Source: an uncultured Bacilli bacterium
Lineage (GTDB): Bacteria > Bacillota_I > Bacilli_A > RF39 > UBA660
NCBI GenBank assembly: GCA_934089255.1
Contig: CAKOJI010000001.1
Coordinates: forward strand, 29,469-93,468
Length of the DNA: 64,000 bases
Direction of reading: 5' to 3'
Part shown: positions 18,804 to 27,300 of the stretch, one piece after another
How positions within the stretch are numbered: the first letter of the stretch is position 1
Layout: each line of letters opens with the position of its first letter
Position numbers and translations under genes: made by a program
The notes under the pieces: model-generated
Databases searched by the model: none
Told to the model about the DNA's origin: nothing
The model's input: the letters and a program-made list of their open reading frames with translations, nothing else

Positions 18804-20192
18804 TTATTCTATAACGTAAGGATCTTCTTTAGTACCTAACCCTGTAACTGTAACATTATTTTTTATATTTATTACAGGTCTAACATTTAATTCGTTTTCT
18901 ACATCACTTGCTTCTATACCCGTCTTACTATTAAATCCTACTACTTTAGCACAATTATTATCAAAACTATATGGTGTCATAGTCCACCAATTAGTACCAT
19001 TATTTAAATAAGTTTCTGTTTTATTTGAAGTAGCATAATACAATTCTTCAGCACTTAATAATCCAATATTAAGTTCATATTTAGAAAAATCTAAATCATT
19101 ACAAATTAATATTTTATCATTAGAAGTGTATTTGTATAATGTTTCATTTTTACCATACCCTAAATAAGTTTCTATAATACCTTTATTACCACAATAACTA
19201 TTTTTTACAATACTATTATAATTAATAAGTTCTGTACTATAAAAATTATCTAACGTATTCTTTATAACACTATTATTAACATTTTTATGTGTTAATTCAT
19301 AACTACTACTATTTACATCCCCATACGTATAACCAACATAAGCATTATCATTATTTAATGAATTAAATTTACTTAATCCAATAGTATCATCTAATATTAA
19401 ACGTACAGTATCATTACCATTAATTCTAACTATTCTCCATAACTTATCAGCTATCAAAACATAATTATTATTAACGTTTCCCTTATAATAATAAGTTACT
19501 CCATAATTATCTTCTATTTTATATAAATTAGATTCAATATTACTATCAATATCTAATTCAGGATTAATTGGTAATTCTACTATATTTCTTGATTTTAATA
19601 TAGTTTCAATAGTAGGTAAAATATTTGTTTTATTATAATTTATTTCATTAATATATTTATTTATAATTTTATATTGTAAAGATTCTTTATTATTTTCATA
19701 TAATTCATTACTATATTCTATATCATATTTATTAACACTATTTATATTATTTATTTTTAAATAGTTATCTATATCATAATTTAATGTAGTATAATTACTA
19801 TCTAATTTAAAATCAACTACTATATCTTTATCACTTAAATTACTTACTTTTAAATATATATCTTTTTCTTCTGATTCATTTAAAGAACCATATATATTGT
19901 TATTAGTAGTATTAACTACTGATACAGAAAAATTATCATTAGATGTAGCAATTAAGCCATAATTAATACTAACTTTACTTGTATTTTTTATTTTTTCTTT
20001 AATAACGTATTCTTTATTAGCTTCCAAATTTAAACTAGTAATACTTAAATCAGTAGTTATAGTAGGTACTGTAGACGTTACTACATCTTTTTCTTCAGTT
20101 TGGACAAATAAACTATAACTTAAATTTAATACATAACAACCTAATATCATAACAATTGCACTTAGAAAATATATTTTTTTAGTCTTGTTCAT
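18804..20192 (-). CDS. membrane-anchored protein with the shared C-terminal WRIVR/GxGTxxPY domain
   Basis: 462 residues. One N-terminal hydrophobic helix (about 6-26) serves as signal or anchor. A beta-rich Asn-heavy region follows, then the shared C-terminal domain from about residue 228: YYYKGNVNNNYVLIADKLWRIVRINGND, ICNDLDFS, LLSAEELYYA, NNGTNWWTMTPYSFD, NVRPVINIKNN and the ending GTKEDPYVIE. Its N-terminus differs from 16453 and 41510, so the domain is reused on another anchor. It lies 198 bp upstream of 16453 on the same strand. No terminator is clear between them, only a short GGGTAG/CTACTC hairpin near 18750. A ligand-binding surface role is inferred. Confidence 0.65.
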   Translation of the reverse strand: MNKTKKIYFLSAIVMILGCYVLNLSYSLFVQTEEKDVVTSTVPTITTDLSITSLNLEANKEYVIKEKIKNTSKVSINYGLIATSNDNFSVSVVNTTNNNIYGSLNESEEKDIYLKVSNLSDKDIVVDFKLDSNYTTLNYDIDNYLKINNINSVNKYDIEYSNELYENNKESLQYKIINKYINEINYNKTNILPTIETILKSRNIVELPINPELDIDSNIESNLYKIEDNYGVTYYYKGNVNNNYVLIADKLWRIVRINGNDTVRLILDDTIGLSKFNSLNNDNAYVGYTYGDVNSSSYELTHKNVNNSVIKNTLDNFYSTELINYNSIVKNSYCGNKGIIETYLGYGKNETLYKYTSNDKILICNDLDFSKYELNIGLLSAEELYYATSNKTETYLNNGTNWWTMTPYSFDNNCAKVVGFNSKTGIEASDVENELNVRPVINIKNNVTVTGLGTKEDPYVIE

Positions 20193-20244
20193 TTAAACTC
20201 CTACTCTCTATAATTTAGTATAAAATAAATTTTATATTTTTTCA

Positions 20245-20270
20245 AGAAAAAACTAGAATAAATCTAGTTA
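20245..20270 (-). terminator. Rho-independent terminator overlapping the proS 3' end
   Basis: AACTAGA (20251-20257) and TCTAGTT (20263-20269) pair, followed on the minus strand by TTTTC. The stem includes the proS stop region. Confidence 0.75.
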
Positions 20271-21695
20271 ATATTGTTTTCCAAAATATATTTTAGTTTT
20301 AGCATCTTTACCACATACAATACAAGCACTATCTGGATCACTTATATTTTCAGGAATACAACGTGATTTTAAACCTAATTCTTCTTTTATTTTATCTTCA
20401 CATTCAACATTACCACACCAATTAACTAGTGCAAAACCAGGTTTATTTAATGCAATGTCTCTTAATTCTTCATAAGTTTTAACATCATTATATAACATAG
20501 AATTACGTCTTTCCAATGCTCTATTATATAAATTATGTTGTATTTCAATAAGTAATTCATTTATTTTATTAATTGCATCACTTTTTTCTATACTTAATTT
20601 TTCTCTAGTATCACGTCTTACAAGTGTAACTAAATTATTTTCTAAATCTCTAGGTCCAATTTCAATTCTAATTGGATATCCTTTTACTTCACTATTTGCA
20701 AATTTAAATCCAGGAGATTTATCACTTCTATCAGTTACAAAAGATATATTGTTTGCTCTTAATCCATCTTCAAAATATTTAACAGCATTAAGTACTTCTT
20801 CAGATTCTTTAATTGGAATAATTGATACTTTTATAGGAGCAATATTTGGTGGTAAAACAAGACCATAATCATCACTGTGTGTCATAATTAATCCACCCAC
20901 CATACGAGTAGAACATCCCCAACTAGTTTGATGAGGTATTTCTAGTTTATTTTCTTTATTTAAAAACTTAATATCAAATGCTTTTGCAAAACCTTGCCCA
21001 AAATAATGACTAGTTCCATTTTGAAGTGCTACCCCATTATACATCATTGCTTCTATTGTATAAGTTTCTTCTGCACCAGCAAATTTTTCTTTATCACTTT
21101 TTTTACCAACAATTACTGGCATTGCTAAATAATTTTTTTGAAAATCTTCATACACTTTTAACATACGAATAGTTTCTTCTCTCGCTTCTTTTTCTGTTGC
21201 ATGCATAGTATGACCTTCTTGCCATAATATTTCACGACTACGTAAAAATGGTCTAGTTTCTTTTTCCCATCTAACTATAGTACACCATTGATTATATAAA
21301 ACAGGCAAATCTCTGTAACTCTTAATAATCTTTTTATAGTGATCACAAAATAATACTTCACTAGTAGGTCTTACACACATTCTTTCATCTAACTTATTAA
21401 CTCCACCTTCTGTTACCCAAGCAACTTCTGGAGCAAAACCTTCTACATGATCTTTTTCTATATTTAATAAAGATTCAGGAATAAACATTGGCATTTGTAC
21501 ATTAACATGTCCAGTTTCTTTAAACTTTTTATCTAGTACTTCAACCATTTTTTCCCATATTGCATAACCATACGGTCTTATAATCATACTACCTTTAACA
21601 CTAGAATAATCAACTAAATCAGCTTCTCTTATAATATCATTATACCATTTAGCAAAATCTACATCTCTACTTGTAATATTTTTATTATCTTTCAT
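20268..21695 (-). CDS. proS: prolyl-tRNA synthetase, archaeal/eukaryal type
   Basis: ProRS charges tRNA-Pro. The length (~475 residues) and layout match the short archaeal/eukaryal-like form rather than the ~570-residue bacterial form with an editing insert. Visible are class II motif 2 (TRPFLRSREILWQEGHT), PHQTSWGCSTR for motif 3, an anticodon-binding domain (PIKVSIIPI onward), and a C-terminal zinc-type domain with Cys in NWCGNVECE, SRCIPE and ACIVCG. The ORF opens at 21710, but the GAGGAG ribosome site lies inside that extension, so I place the start at the ATG at 21695. It is preceded by another minus-strand gene with a terminator, so it is probably its own unit. Confidence 0.93.
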   Translation of the reverse strand: MKDNKNITSRDVDFAKWYNDIIREADLVDYSSVKGSMIIRPYGYAIWEKMVEVLDKKFKETGHVNVQMPMFIPESLLNIEKDHVEGFAPEVAWVTEGGVNKLDERMCVRPTSEVLFCDHYKKIIKSYRDLPVLYNQWCTIVRWEKETRPFLRSREILWQEGHTMHATEKEAREETIRMLKVYEDFQKNYLAMPVIVGKKSDKEKFAGAEETYTIEAMMYNGVALQNGTSHYFGQGFAKAFDIKFLNKENKLEIPHQTSWGCSTRMVGGLIMTHSDDYGLVLPPNIAPIKVSIIPIKESEEVLNAVKYFEDGLRANNISFVTDRSDKSPGFKFANSEVKGYPIRIEIGPRDLENNLVTLVRRDTREKLSIEKSDAINKINELLIEIQHNLYNRALERRNSMLYNDVKTYEELRDIALNKPGFALVNWCGNVECEDKIKEELGLKSRCIPENISDPDSACIVCGKDAKTKIYFGKQY

Positions 21696-21735
21696 ACATA
21701 ATCTCCTCAATACACCTAATTATATCATAAAAACA

Positions 21736-21770
21736 TAAAAAAAATATACTTTTTATATAAGTATATTATT
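21736..21770 (-). terminator. Rho-independent terminator after the putative metallopeptidase
   Basis: On the minus strand AATATACTT pairs with AAGTATATT around ATATAAA, followed by a run of T's. Confidence 0.7.
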
Positions 21771-22596
21771 TTTTATAACTATTTTTAAAATTTTTCTTCA
21801 ACACATTAATTTCTTCTTTATCTATTGGTAAACCATAATTAACTTTATCTTCAATCGAAATATTATCACAACTATTCTTTTTCATAATTTTATTATATTT
21901 ATCTATCATATATATCTTAGAAAAAGTTTCTTTTATAGGACAATATTCATTACTATAACCTAATAATTTATATCCATTATATAAATCATTTAAAATATTA
22001 TTACATTCTTCATCTTTATTAATAATAGATAGTTTAACTAACGGTTCTAACGCTTCTATATTAGCATTTCTTTCTACAAAATAAATATCTTGATTTAACT
22101 TATAAAATATAAGAGCAATTATTCTTCTAATTTCTTTTATAGGTCTAGGGAAAACATATTCTTTACTATTCACTATTTCAAATATTATTTTATAAAATTG
22201 TTTCATAACTTCAAAACCCTCAACTTTATTATTATAAAGCAAATATTGATAAGAGTGTTCTATCTCATGTAAAAGTGTAAACAAAGTTAAATACGTTCTT
22301 AAACTTTTCAAATCATTAACTTTATAACTTCCTGATAAATCATTTAAATTAACATCCAACCATTCATTAAATTTATTTAATGAAATAATGATTTTTTCAT
22401 ATTTAGGTATAAAAACTGGAGTTCTATTACCCCTTTCATTAATATTACTATTAATTAATATTTCTCCATTTTCTCTAGGAATAATTTTTTCTACTAAAGA
22501 AACTATATTTTTTATACTTAAACCATTATTTTTAATATCATCAAAATAATATTTTAACATATCATAATCTTTACTATTCTTTATAATATTTGACAT
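21766..22596 (-). CDS. putative cytoplasmic zinc metallopeptidase (HExxH protein)
   Basis: 276 residues with HEIEHSYQ (HExxH) near residue 113 and a candidate third ligand Glu in VERNANIEA about 65 residues later, as in gluzincin-like folds. There is no signal peptide or membrane helix, so it is probably cytoplasmic or a structural relic of a peptidase. AGGTGG precedes the ATG. It is separated from proS and from the small gene at 22674 by terminators. I do not recognise a named family. Confidence 0.5.
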   Translation of the reverse strand: MSNIIKNSKDYDMLKYYFDDIKNNGLSIKNIVSLVEKIIPRENGEILINSNINERGNRTPVFIPKYEKIIISLNKFNEWLDVNLNDLSGSYKVNDLKSLRTYLTLFTLLHEIEHSYQYLLYNNKVEGFEVMKQFYKIIFEIVNSKEYVFPRPIKEIRRIIALIFYKLNQDIYFVERNANIEALEPLVKLSIINKDEECNNILNDLYNGYKLLGYSNEYCPIKETFSKIYMIDKYNKIMKKNSCDNISIEDKVNYGLPIDKEEINVLKKNFKNSYKK

Positions 22597-22649
22597 AACA
22601 AACCACCTATTTAGTTATTTATTGTATAACAAATAACATTTATTATCAA

Positions 22650-22678
22650 GAAAAAAACACAATTTATATGTGTTTATT
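22650..22678 (-). terminator. Rho-independent terminator after the 43-residue gene
   Basis: AAACACA and TGTGTTT pair around an AT loop on the minus strand, followed by TTTTTTT; the 5' arm begins at the stop codon of the small gene. Confidence 0.65.
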
Positions 22679-22805
22679 TTTCATAATTATAAGTCATTTT
22701 TATTTGATTTAATGCTTTTTTATTATTTTTTAAATAAAAATATGCTCCTGTACCAAGTCCAGCCATAATTCCCATAGTCATCATAGTTTTACCAAATGCT
22801 TTCAT
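22674..22805 (-). CDS. 43-residue membrane-associated small protein (YtxH-like size and layout)
   Basis: ATG at 22805 follows AGGAGAGAT. The frame runs to TAA at 22674-22676. A hydrophobic Gly/Met-rich stretch (MMTMGIMAGLGTGAYFYL) forms one membrane helix, followed by a basic tail (KNNKKALNQIK). It is the last gene downstream of recD2 and has its own terminator. The shape resembles the N-terminus of YtxH-like general-stress proteins, but the match is too short to assign. Confidence 0.6.
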   Translation of the reverse strand: MKAFGKTMMTMGIMAGLGTGAYFYLKNNKKALNQIKMTYNYEK

Positions 22806-22840
22806 AATATCTCTCCTTTAACTTTATTATGTACACATTT

Positions 22841-25012
22841 TTATATATTATTCATAACTAAGTCTTTTAAATTAGTCTTTCTAATCTCACTATAATCATT
22901 ATTTACTGAATAAATAAATGCTTCACTACTACCAATTATTATTAAACTTTTCTTAGCACGTGATACACCAGTATATATTAATTTATTATATAACATTTTA
23001 TTATACGTTTTACTTATAGGCATAATAACATGATCAAACTCACTACCCTGCGCTTTATGTATAGTTATAGCATACGCATGCTTTATACTAGATAATTCTT
23101 CCTTTTTAAAAGAAACAATATTATTATCAAAATTAACTTTAATAAAATCACTCTTACTATTTATATCTATATCATATATAAAACCAATATCTCCATTATA
23201 AATACCCTTATCTACATCATTTACTAAGTTTAATACTTTATCATTTACTCTATATATTATAGGTCCAATAACAACTTCTTTTAAATGATTACTATGTGGA
23301 TTAAATATATTTTGTAATATAATATTTAAATTATCTATACCAATCTCACCCTTATACATAGGTGCAAGTATTTGAATATTATTTTCATCTAAACCTTTAT
23401 TAATAGACTTATTAGCAATATCAACTATTAAATCTTTAATACTTCTAGTATTACATTCTATAAAATTATAATCATCTTTTTTATCTAAATAATCAGTTAC
23501 ATTTTTATTTTTAATTTCACTAGCTAAAACAGGTATATAAGAATTCTTACTTTGTCTATATATATTATTTAATTTTATATGATTAAATTTATTAGAATTT
23601 ATTAAATCATTTAATATTAATCCAGGAGATACACTTGGTAATTGATGTTCATCACCTACTAAAACTAACTTTATATTCTTTCTTATACCTTTTAATAAAC
23701 TATCAAAAAGAACAGTATCTATCATACTAGTTTCATCTACTATAATAAGTTCTTCATTAGTTTTATTAAATTCATTTATCCCAAACGTATTATTATCTTT
23801 ATTCCATTTTAAATATCTATGTATAGTAGAAGAACCATACCCAGTAGTCTCACTCATTCTTTTACTAGCCCTACCAGTAGGAGCAATCAAAGCAAGTTTC
23901 ATATTTAAAGCATCATCACTATATTTATAAACACTTTTATATAAATTAATTATACCTTTTATTATAGTAGTCTTACCAGTACCAGGTCCACCAGTAATTA
24001 TTACTATATTATCATGAAATATGCTCTTTATAGCATTTTTCTGTTCTGTATTATAAGTAATATCTAAACTACTTTCTAAATCTTTTATCTTTTTATCTAA
24101 ATTTTTTTCTAAATGTATAGGAGATAATTTAATTTCTTTTAACCTATCAACTATATCTATTTCAGCATCATAATATTCTTTTAAATAATATTTATCATTA
24201 TCTATAACAATTTTATATTCATTAGATAACATGCTAAAATATTCATCACTACTTATTTTAATATTAAATTCATCATTTAATGCACGTATTATTTCTTCTT
24301 TATAAGAATACGTATCTCCTGTATTAAAAGTTATTCTTTTCATAGTTTCTACAATACAAGCTAATATTCTTAAATTAGTAGTTTCTTTATAAATACTTAA
24401 ATATATTCTATCTAAAGTTTTAAAATCTATATCATTTATTAAACTATATATATTATTTTCTACTATATTAAGTATTCCATTACCATATATATTAATAAGT
24501 TTTAAACTATCTTTAATACTAAAACCATATTCTTTTAATTTAATAATAGTCTCATTAGACTCATAATATTTTAATATTGAATTATAAATACTTTTCTTTT
24601 TAGTTTCTGATAATTTTGGTATTAAATCTAAATTATTTATATTATCCTTTATTTTTTCAATAGCATTATCTCCTAGTATCTCAACAATTTTAATTGCAGT
24701 TTTTTCACCACATCCTTTAATTAAAGAACTAGTTAAAAATTCTATAATTGCATCTTTTCCAGAAGGTAAAACTTTTTCATAACTAGCAACACTATATTGA
24801 TATCCATATCTGTCGTGATATACTAAAGAACCATATAATATATAAGTATCATCATTATTTAATGTATCAAAATAACCAGTAAAAGTTATAGTTTTTTTTA
24901 TAAAGTTTTCCATCTCTGGATCATCAGTTACACTTATTTTAAATAAACCAACATTATATCCAGTATCACTTTTAAATATAGATTGTTTAAATTTACCTTT
25001 TATATAGTTCAT
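22841..25012 (-). CDS. recD2: ATP-dependent DNA helicase RecD2
   Basis: A 5'-3' superfamily 1B helicase acting in replication-fork and recombination repair, independent of RecBC. The N-terminal region (~1-190) has the RecD2 OB/HhH extension (FLTSSLIKGCGEKTA). The helicase core has Walker A GGPGTGKTT, motif Ia LIAPTGRASKRMSE, the DETSM Walker B, GDEHQLPSVSPG, RQS and the C-terminal SH3/UvrD-like YAITIHKAQGSEF and YTGVSRAKK. The length of 723 is typical. No recB or recC is nearby, as expected. Confidence 0.93.
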   Translation of the reverse strand: MNYIKGKFKQSIFKSDTGYNVGLFKISVTDDPEMENFIKKTITFTGYFDTLNNDDTYILYGSLVYHDRYGYQYSVASYEKVLPSGKDAIIEFLTSSLIKGCGEKTAIKIVEILGDNAIEKIKDNINNLDLIPKLSETKKKSIYNSILKYYESNETIIKLKEYGFSIKDSLKLINIYGNGILNIVENNIYSLINDIDFKTLDRIYLSIYKETTNLRILACIVETMKRITFNTGDTYSYKEEIIRALNDEFNIKISSDEYFSMLSNEYKIVIDNDKYYLKEYYDAEIDIVDRLKEIKLSPIHLEKNLDKKIKDLESSLDITYNTEQKNAIKSIFHDNIVIITGGPGTGKTTIIKGIINLYKSVYKYSDDALNMKLALIAPTGRASKRMSETTGYGSSTIHRYLKWNKDNNTFGINEFNKTNEELIIVDETSMIDTVLFDSLLKGIRKNIKLVLVGDEHQLPSVSPGLILNDLINSNKFNHIKLNNIYRQSKNSYIPVLASEIKNKNVTDYLDKKDDYNFIECNTRSIKDLIVDIANKSINKGLDENNIQILAPMYKGEIGIDNLNIILQNIFNPHSNHLKEVVIGPIIYRVNDKVLNLVNDVDKGIYNGDIGFIYDIDINSKSDFIKVNFDNNIVSFKKEELSSIKHAYAITIHKAQGSEFDHVIMPISKTYNKMLYNKLIYTGVSRAKKSLIIIGSSEAFIYSVNNDYSEIRKTNLKDLVMNNI

Positions 25013-25093
25013 ATGATCACCTAATTATATATTATAAATAATTTTTCTTTCTAAATCAATATAACATACATTTGTTCTTATGACAATATCATT

Positions 25094-25123
25094 TTAAAAA
25101 AAAATATAGATTAATCATCTATA
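25094..25123 (-). terminator. Rho-independent terminator overlapping the divIVA end
   Basis: ATAGAT and ATCTAT (25105-25122) pair around GATTA on the minus strand, followed by a run of eight T's after one A. Confidence 0.65.
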
Positions 25124-25545
25124 TCTAATTTATCTATATCATCAACTAAATCTAATTGTGTTTCTAAAATATCTCTTAATCTTTTCTTAAATGTAATTAT
25201 ATTTCTTCTTAATTTTTCAGCATCTCTTCTAGCATTACTAGCTTCTAACAAAGCATTATTTACTATTCTATCAGCATTTCTTTTTGCATCTTCTATTAAA
25301 TTCTTAGATTCACTTCTTGCAGAATTTCTTATTTGTTGTCCTGCATCTTCTGCAACTAACAATGCTCTATTAAATGTACTTTCTAGATTCTTATAATGTT
25401 CTAATTCTGCTTTTAATTTATCTATTTCTAAATCTTTAGCTTTCATATTATTAATCATAGTTTCAACTTGTTTAATAACATCATCTAAAAATTTATTAAC
25501 TTCTTCTTTTTTATACCCAGTAAAAGAAGTACTAAATTTTTCCAT
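25111..25545 (-). CDS. divIVA: DivIVA-family septum/pole protein
   Basis: 144 residues, mostly coiled coil. The N-terminal membrane-binding element is reduced to FSTSFTGYKKEEVNKFLDDV, with the GY...EV.FLD signature of DivIVA/GpsB. It senses negatively curved membrane and recruits division or wall proteins. It lies 20 bp downstream of sepF, the standard Firmicutes order, and is followed by a terminator, so the pair ends an operon. It is shorter than Bacillus DivIVA (164), but longer than GpsB (~100). Confidence 0.88.
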   Translation of the reverse strand: MEKFSTSFTGYKKEEVNKFLDDVIKQVETMINNMKAKDLEIDKLKAELEHYKNLESTFNRALLVAEDAGQQIRNSARSESKNLIEDAKRNADRIVNNALLEASNARRDAEKLRRNIITFKKRLRDILETQLDLVDDIDKLDIDD

Positions 25546-25565
25546 ATAATCACATCCTAATTATT

Positions 25566-25982
25566 TTAGAAATCTATTTCATTATCATAATTTGTTTCGT
25601 TTTTTTCTTTTTTTTCGTTCTCACTCATTTTACCTTGAATATTTACATTATTAGGTGTACACAAATAAATACCATTACCTAGTTTTTGTAAAGAACCACC
25701 AATTGCATAAATACAACCAGTTAAAAAATCTATTAACCTCTTTGCTTGATCTGATGTAACTCTTTTCAAATTAACTACAACAGTATTTCTATTTTTTAAA
25801 TAATCCGCTATTTGTTGACTTTCAGAATAAGCTCTTGGTTCTACAAGTATCATCTTACTACCATTTTTGCTTTCTTCTTCTTTTAATTGTTTATTACTCA
25901 TTGTATAAAAACTATTTTCTACATTTTCATTATTATTATCATCACCAGTAAATAGTGCTTTTTTTATGCCTTCAAACGCCAT
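25566..25982 (-). CDS. sepF: cell division protein SepF
   Basis: SepF tethers FtsZ to the membrane and bundles it at the septum. The N-terminal MAFEGIKKALFTG is the short membrane-targeting helix, then a variable linker, then the SepF core (about 42-118): LVEPRAYSESQQIADYLKNR, VVVNLKRVTSDQAKRLIDFLTG and GGSLQKLGNGIYLCTPNNV. A charged disordered tail follows. The order sepF-divIVA supports both assignments. AGGAGGAT precedes the ATG. Confidence 0.93.
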   Translation of the reverse strand: MAFEGIKKALFTGDDNNNENVENSFYTMSNKQLKEEESKNGSKMILVEPRAYSESQQIADYLKNRNTVVVNLKRVTSDQAKRLIDFLTGCIYAIGGSLQKLGNGIYLCTPNNVNIQGKMSENEKKEKNETNYDNEIDF

Positions 25983-26068
25983 AATTATATCCTCCTATGA
26001 TTTACTATTTAAGTATATCACAAGTTATTATCGATAGCAAATAAAATTTTAAAAAAGAAATACACTAA

Positions 26069-26662
26069 TTATTCATATTCATTATTTAATTTAGGTATTT
26101 CAATTCGAGGTGTTAAAAATAATTTTATTATATTTATTATTATATTAGTAACTATCCATACTATAAAAACCATACTAGATAATTCAAATATACTTAATAA
26201 TAAATCCTGTTCATATATTTTTGTAATAGTACTTAAATCAACAGTAATATCTTTCATAGCAATAACATTTGTTATAAATAAGAATTCTATAAAAATAGCA
26301 ACCCATATATTTATATTTTTTTGTACACCTTCATATTTTTTAATAGAATATATTTGAAAAAATATAGTAATTAATATCATAGTAAAATACTCTATTAAAG
26401 AAGGAAAATAAGCTAGTTTAACTAAATTAGTTATATAAGTATCAACTATATTAAGTAACGGTTTATAATATTCAAAAGTACCATATAAAAGTATTAATAT
26501 AATTGTTATAGCATATAACCTCTTAGTACTTTTACTATTATTACCATATATTAAATCTATTAATATTATTAAAACTAATAATAATATCATAAATATAAAA
26601 GAATTATCTTTTATAAAACTATATATTAAATTAATTTTATTTAATATAGTAGTATCAACCAT
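26069..26662 (-). CDS. unrecognised membrane protein downstream of the sortase gene
   Basis: 197 residues with about five membrane helices and a charged C-terminus (PKLNNEYE). It begins 14 bp after the sortase gene stop and is likely co-transcribed with the sortase and the wall-anchored protein at 27272. The helices have no motif I can assign. By position it may help assembly or export of the anchored protein, which is inference only. Confidence 0.5.
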   Translation of the reverse strand: MVDTTILNKINLIYSFIKDNSFIFMILLLVLIILIDLIYGNNSKSTKRLYAITIILILLYGTFEYYKPLLNIVDTYITNLVKLAYFPSLIEYFTMILITIFFQIYSIKKYEGVQKNINIWVAIFIEFLFITNVIAMKDITVDLSTITKIYEQDLLLSIFELSSMVFIVWIVTNIIINIIKLFLTPRIEIPKLNNEYE

Positions 26663-26676
26663 AATATCACCCCATT

Positions 26677-27300
26677 TTATTCTTTATTTATTAATACACC
26701 AACATAAACCGTTTGTGTTTCATTATTATTTTTTGTGCACGTAATTAACGTTACATTAGATTTATCTTTATATCTTTTTATTTCTACTTCTCCAGTTTTT
26801 GGTACTTCATAGATATTCCCTATTTGATAAGTATATTTAATATTATTATATTCTATAATAACTACATCCCCAACAGATAAATTATGTAATTTATTAAAAT
26901 ATGAAACACTAGAATTACCAGAATGTGCTGCAAATATAACATTACCATTTTCTGTATCAGGATAATCTGATGCACTTAATATACTTATATTTTTATTTAT
27001 AGTATTATATGGACTATCTTTTTTAGTAAAACCTTTTTTTAAATTTATTTTAGGTATAGATAGATACCCAATATAAACACTCTCATTATTTTCATTAAAA
27101 CTATAACTAGTATCTGGTTTATCCCCTGAATTATTCTCATTTAATGATATATCATCATTACTAATTGGTTCATTATAATATAATTCATTCATATAGTCAT
27201 ATACCATAATTTTCTTCTCTTTAAAATACTCAGAACCAAAAATTACTATTCCAACTATAAGAATTATAAAACTAAATATTATTTTTAGATTTCTTGACAT
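26677..27300 (-). CDS. sortase
   Basis: A membrane-anchored transpeptidase that joins surface proteins to the wall or to each other. An N-terminal helix (about 6-22) anchors it. The beta-barrel follows with catalytic His in AAHSG and Cys in LITCTKN. The usual Arg shortly after the Cys is not visible: the following stretch is NNETQTVYVGV, with Thr/Gln where many sortases carry Arg. The 207-residue size and IPKINLKKG segment fit class B/D-like enzymes. Its 5' end overlaps the 3' end of the surface-protein gene by 29 bp, marking that protein as the likely substrate. Confidence 0.82.
   Translation of the reverse strand: MSRNLKIIFSFIILIVGIVIFGSEYFKEKKIMVYDYMNELYYNEPISNDDISLNENNSGDKPDTSYSFNENNESVYIGYLSIPKINLKKGFTKKDSPYNTINKNISILSASDYPDTENGNVIFAAHSGNSSVSYFNKLHNLSVGDVVIIEYNNIKYTYQIGNIYEVPKTGEVEIKRYKDKSNVTLITCTKNNNETQTVYVGVLINKE

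Noticed and set aside
21696..21710. ProRS start at 21710
   Set aside because: The GAGGAG ribosome site for the next ATG (21695) lies in the extension.
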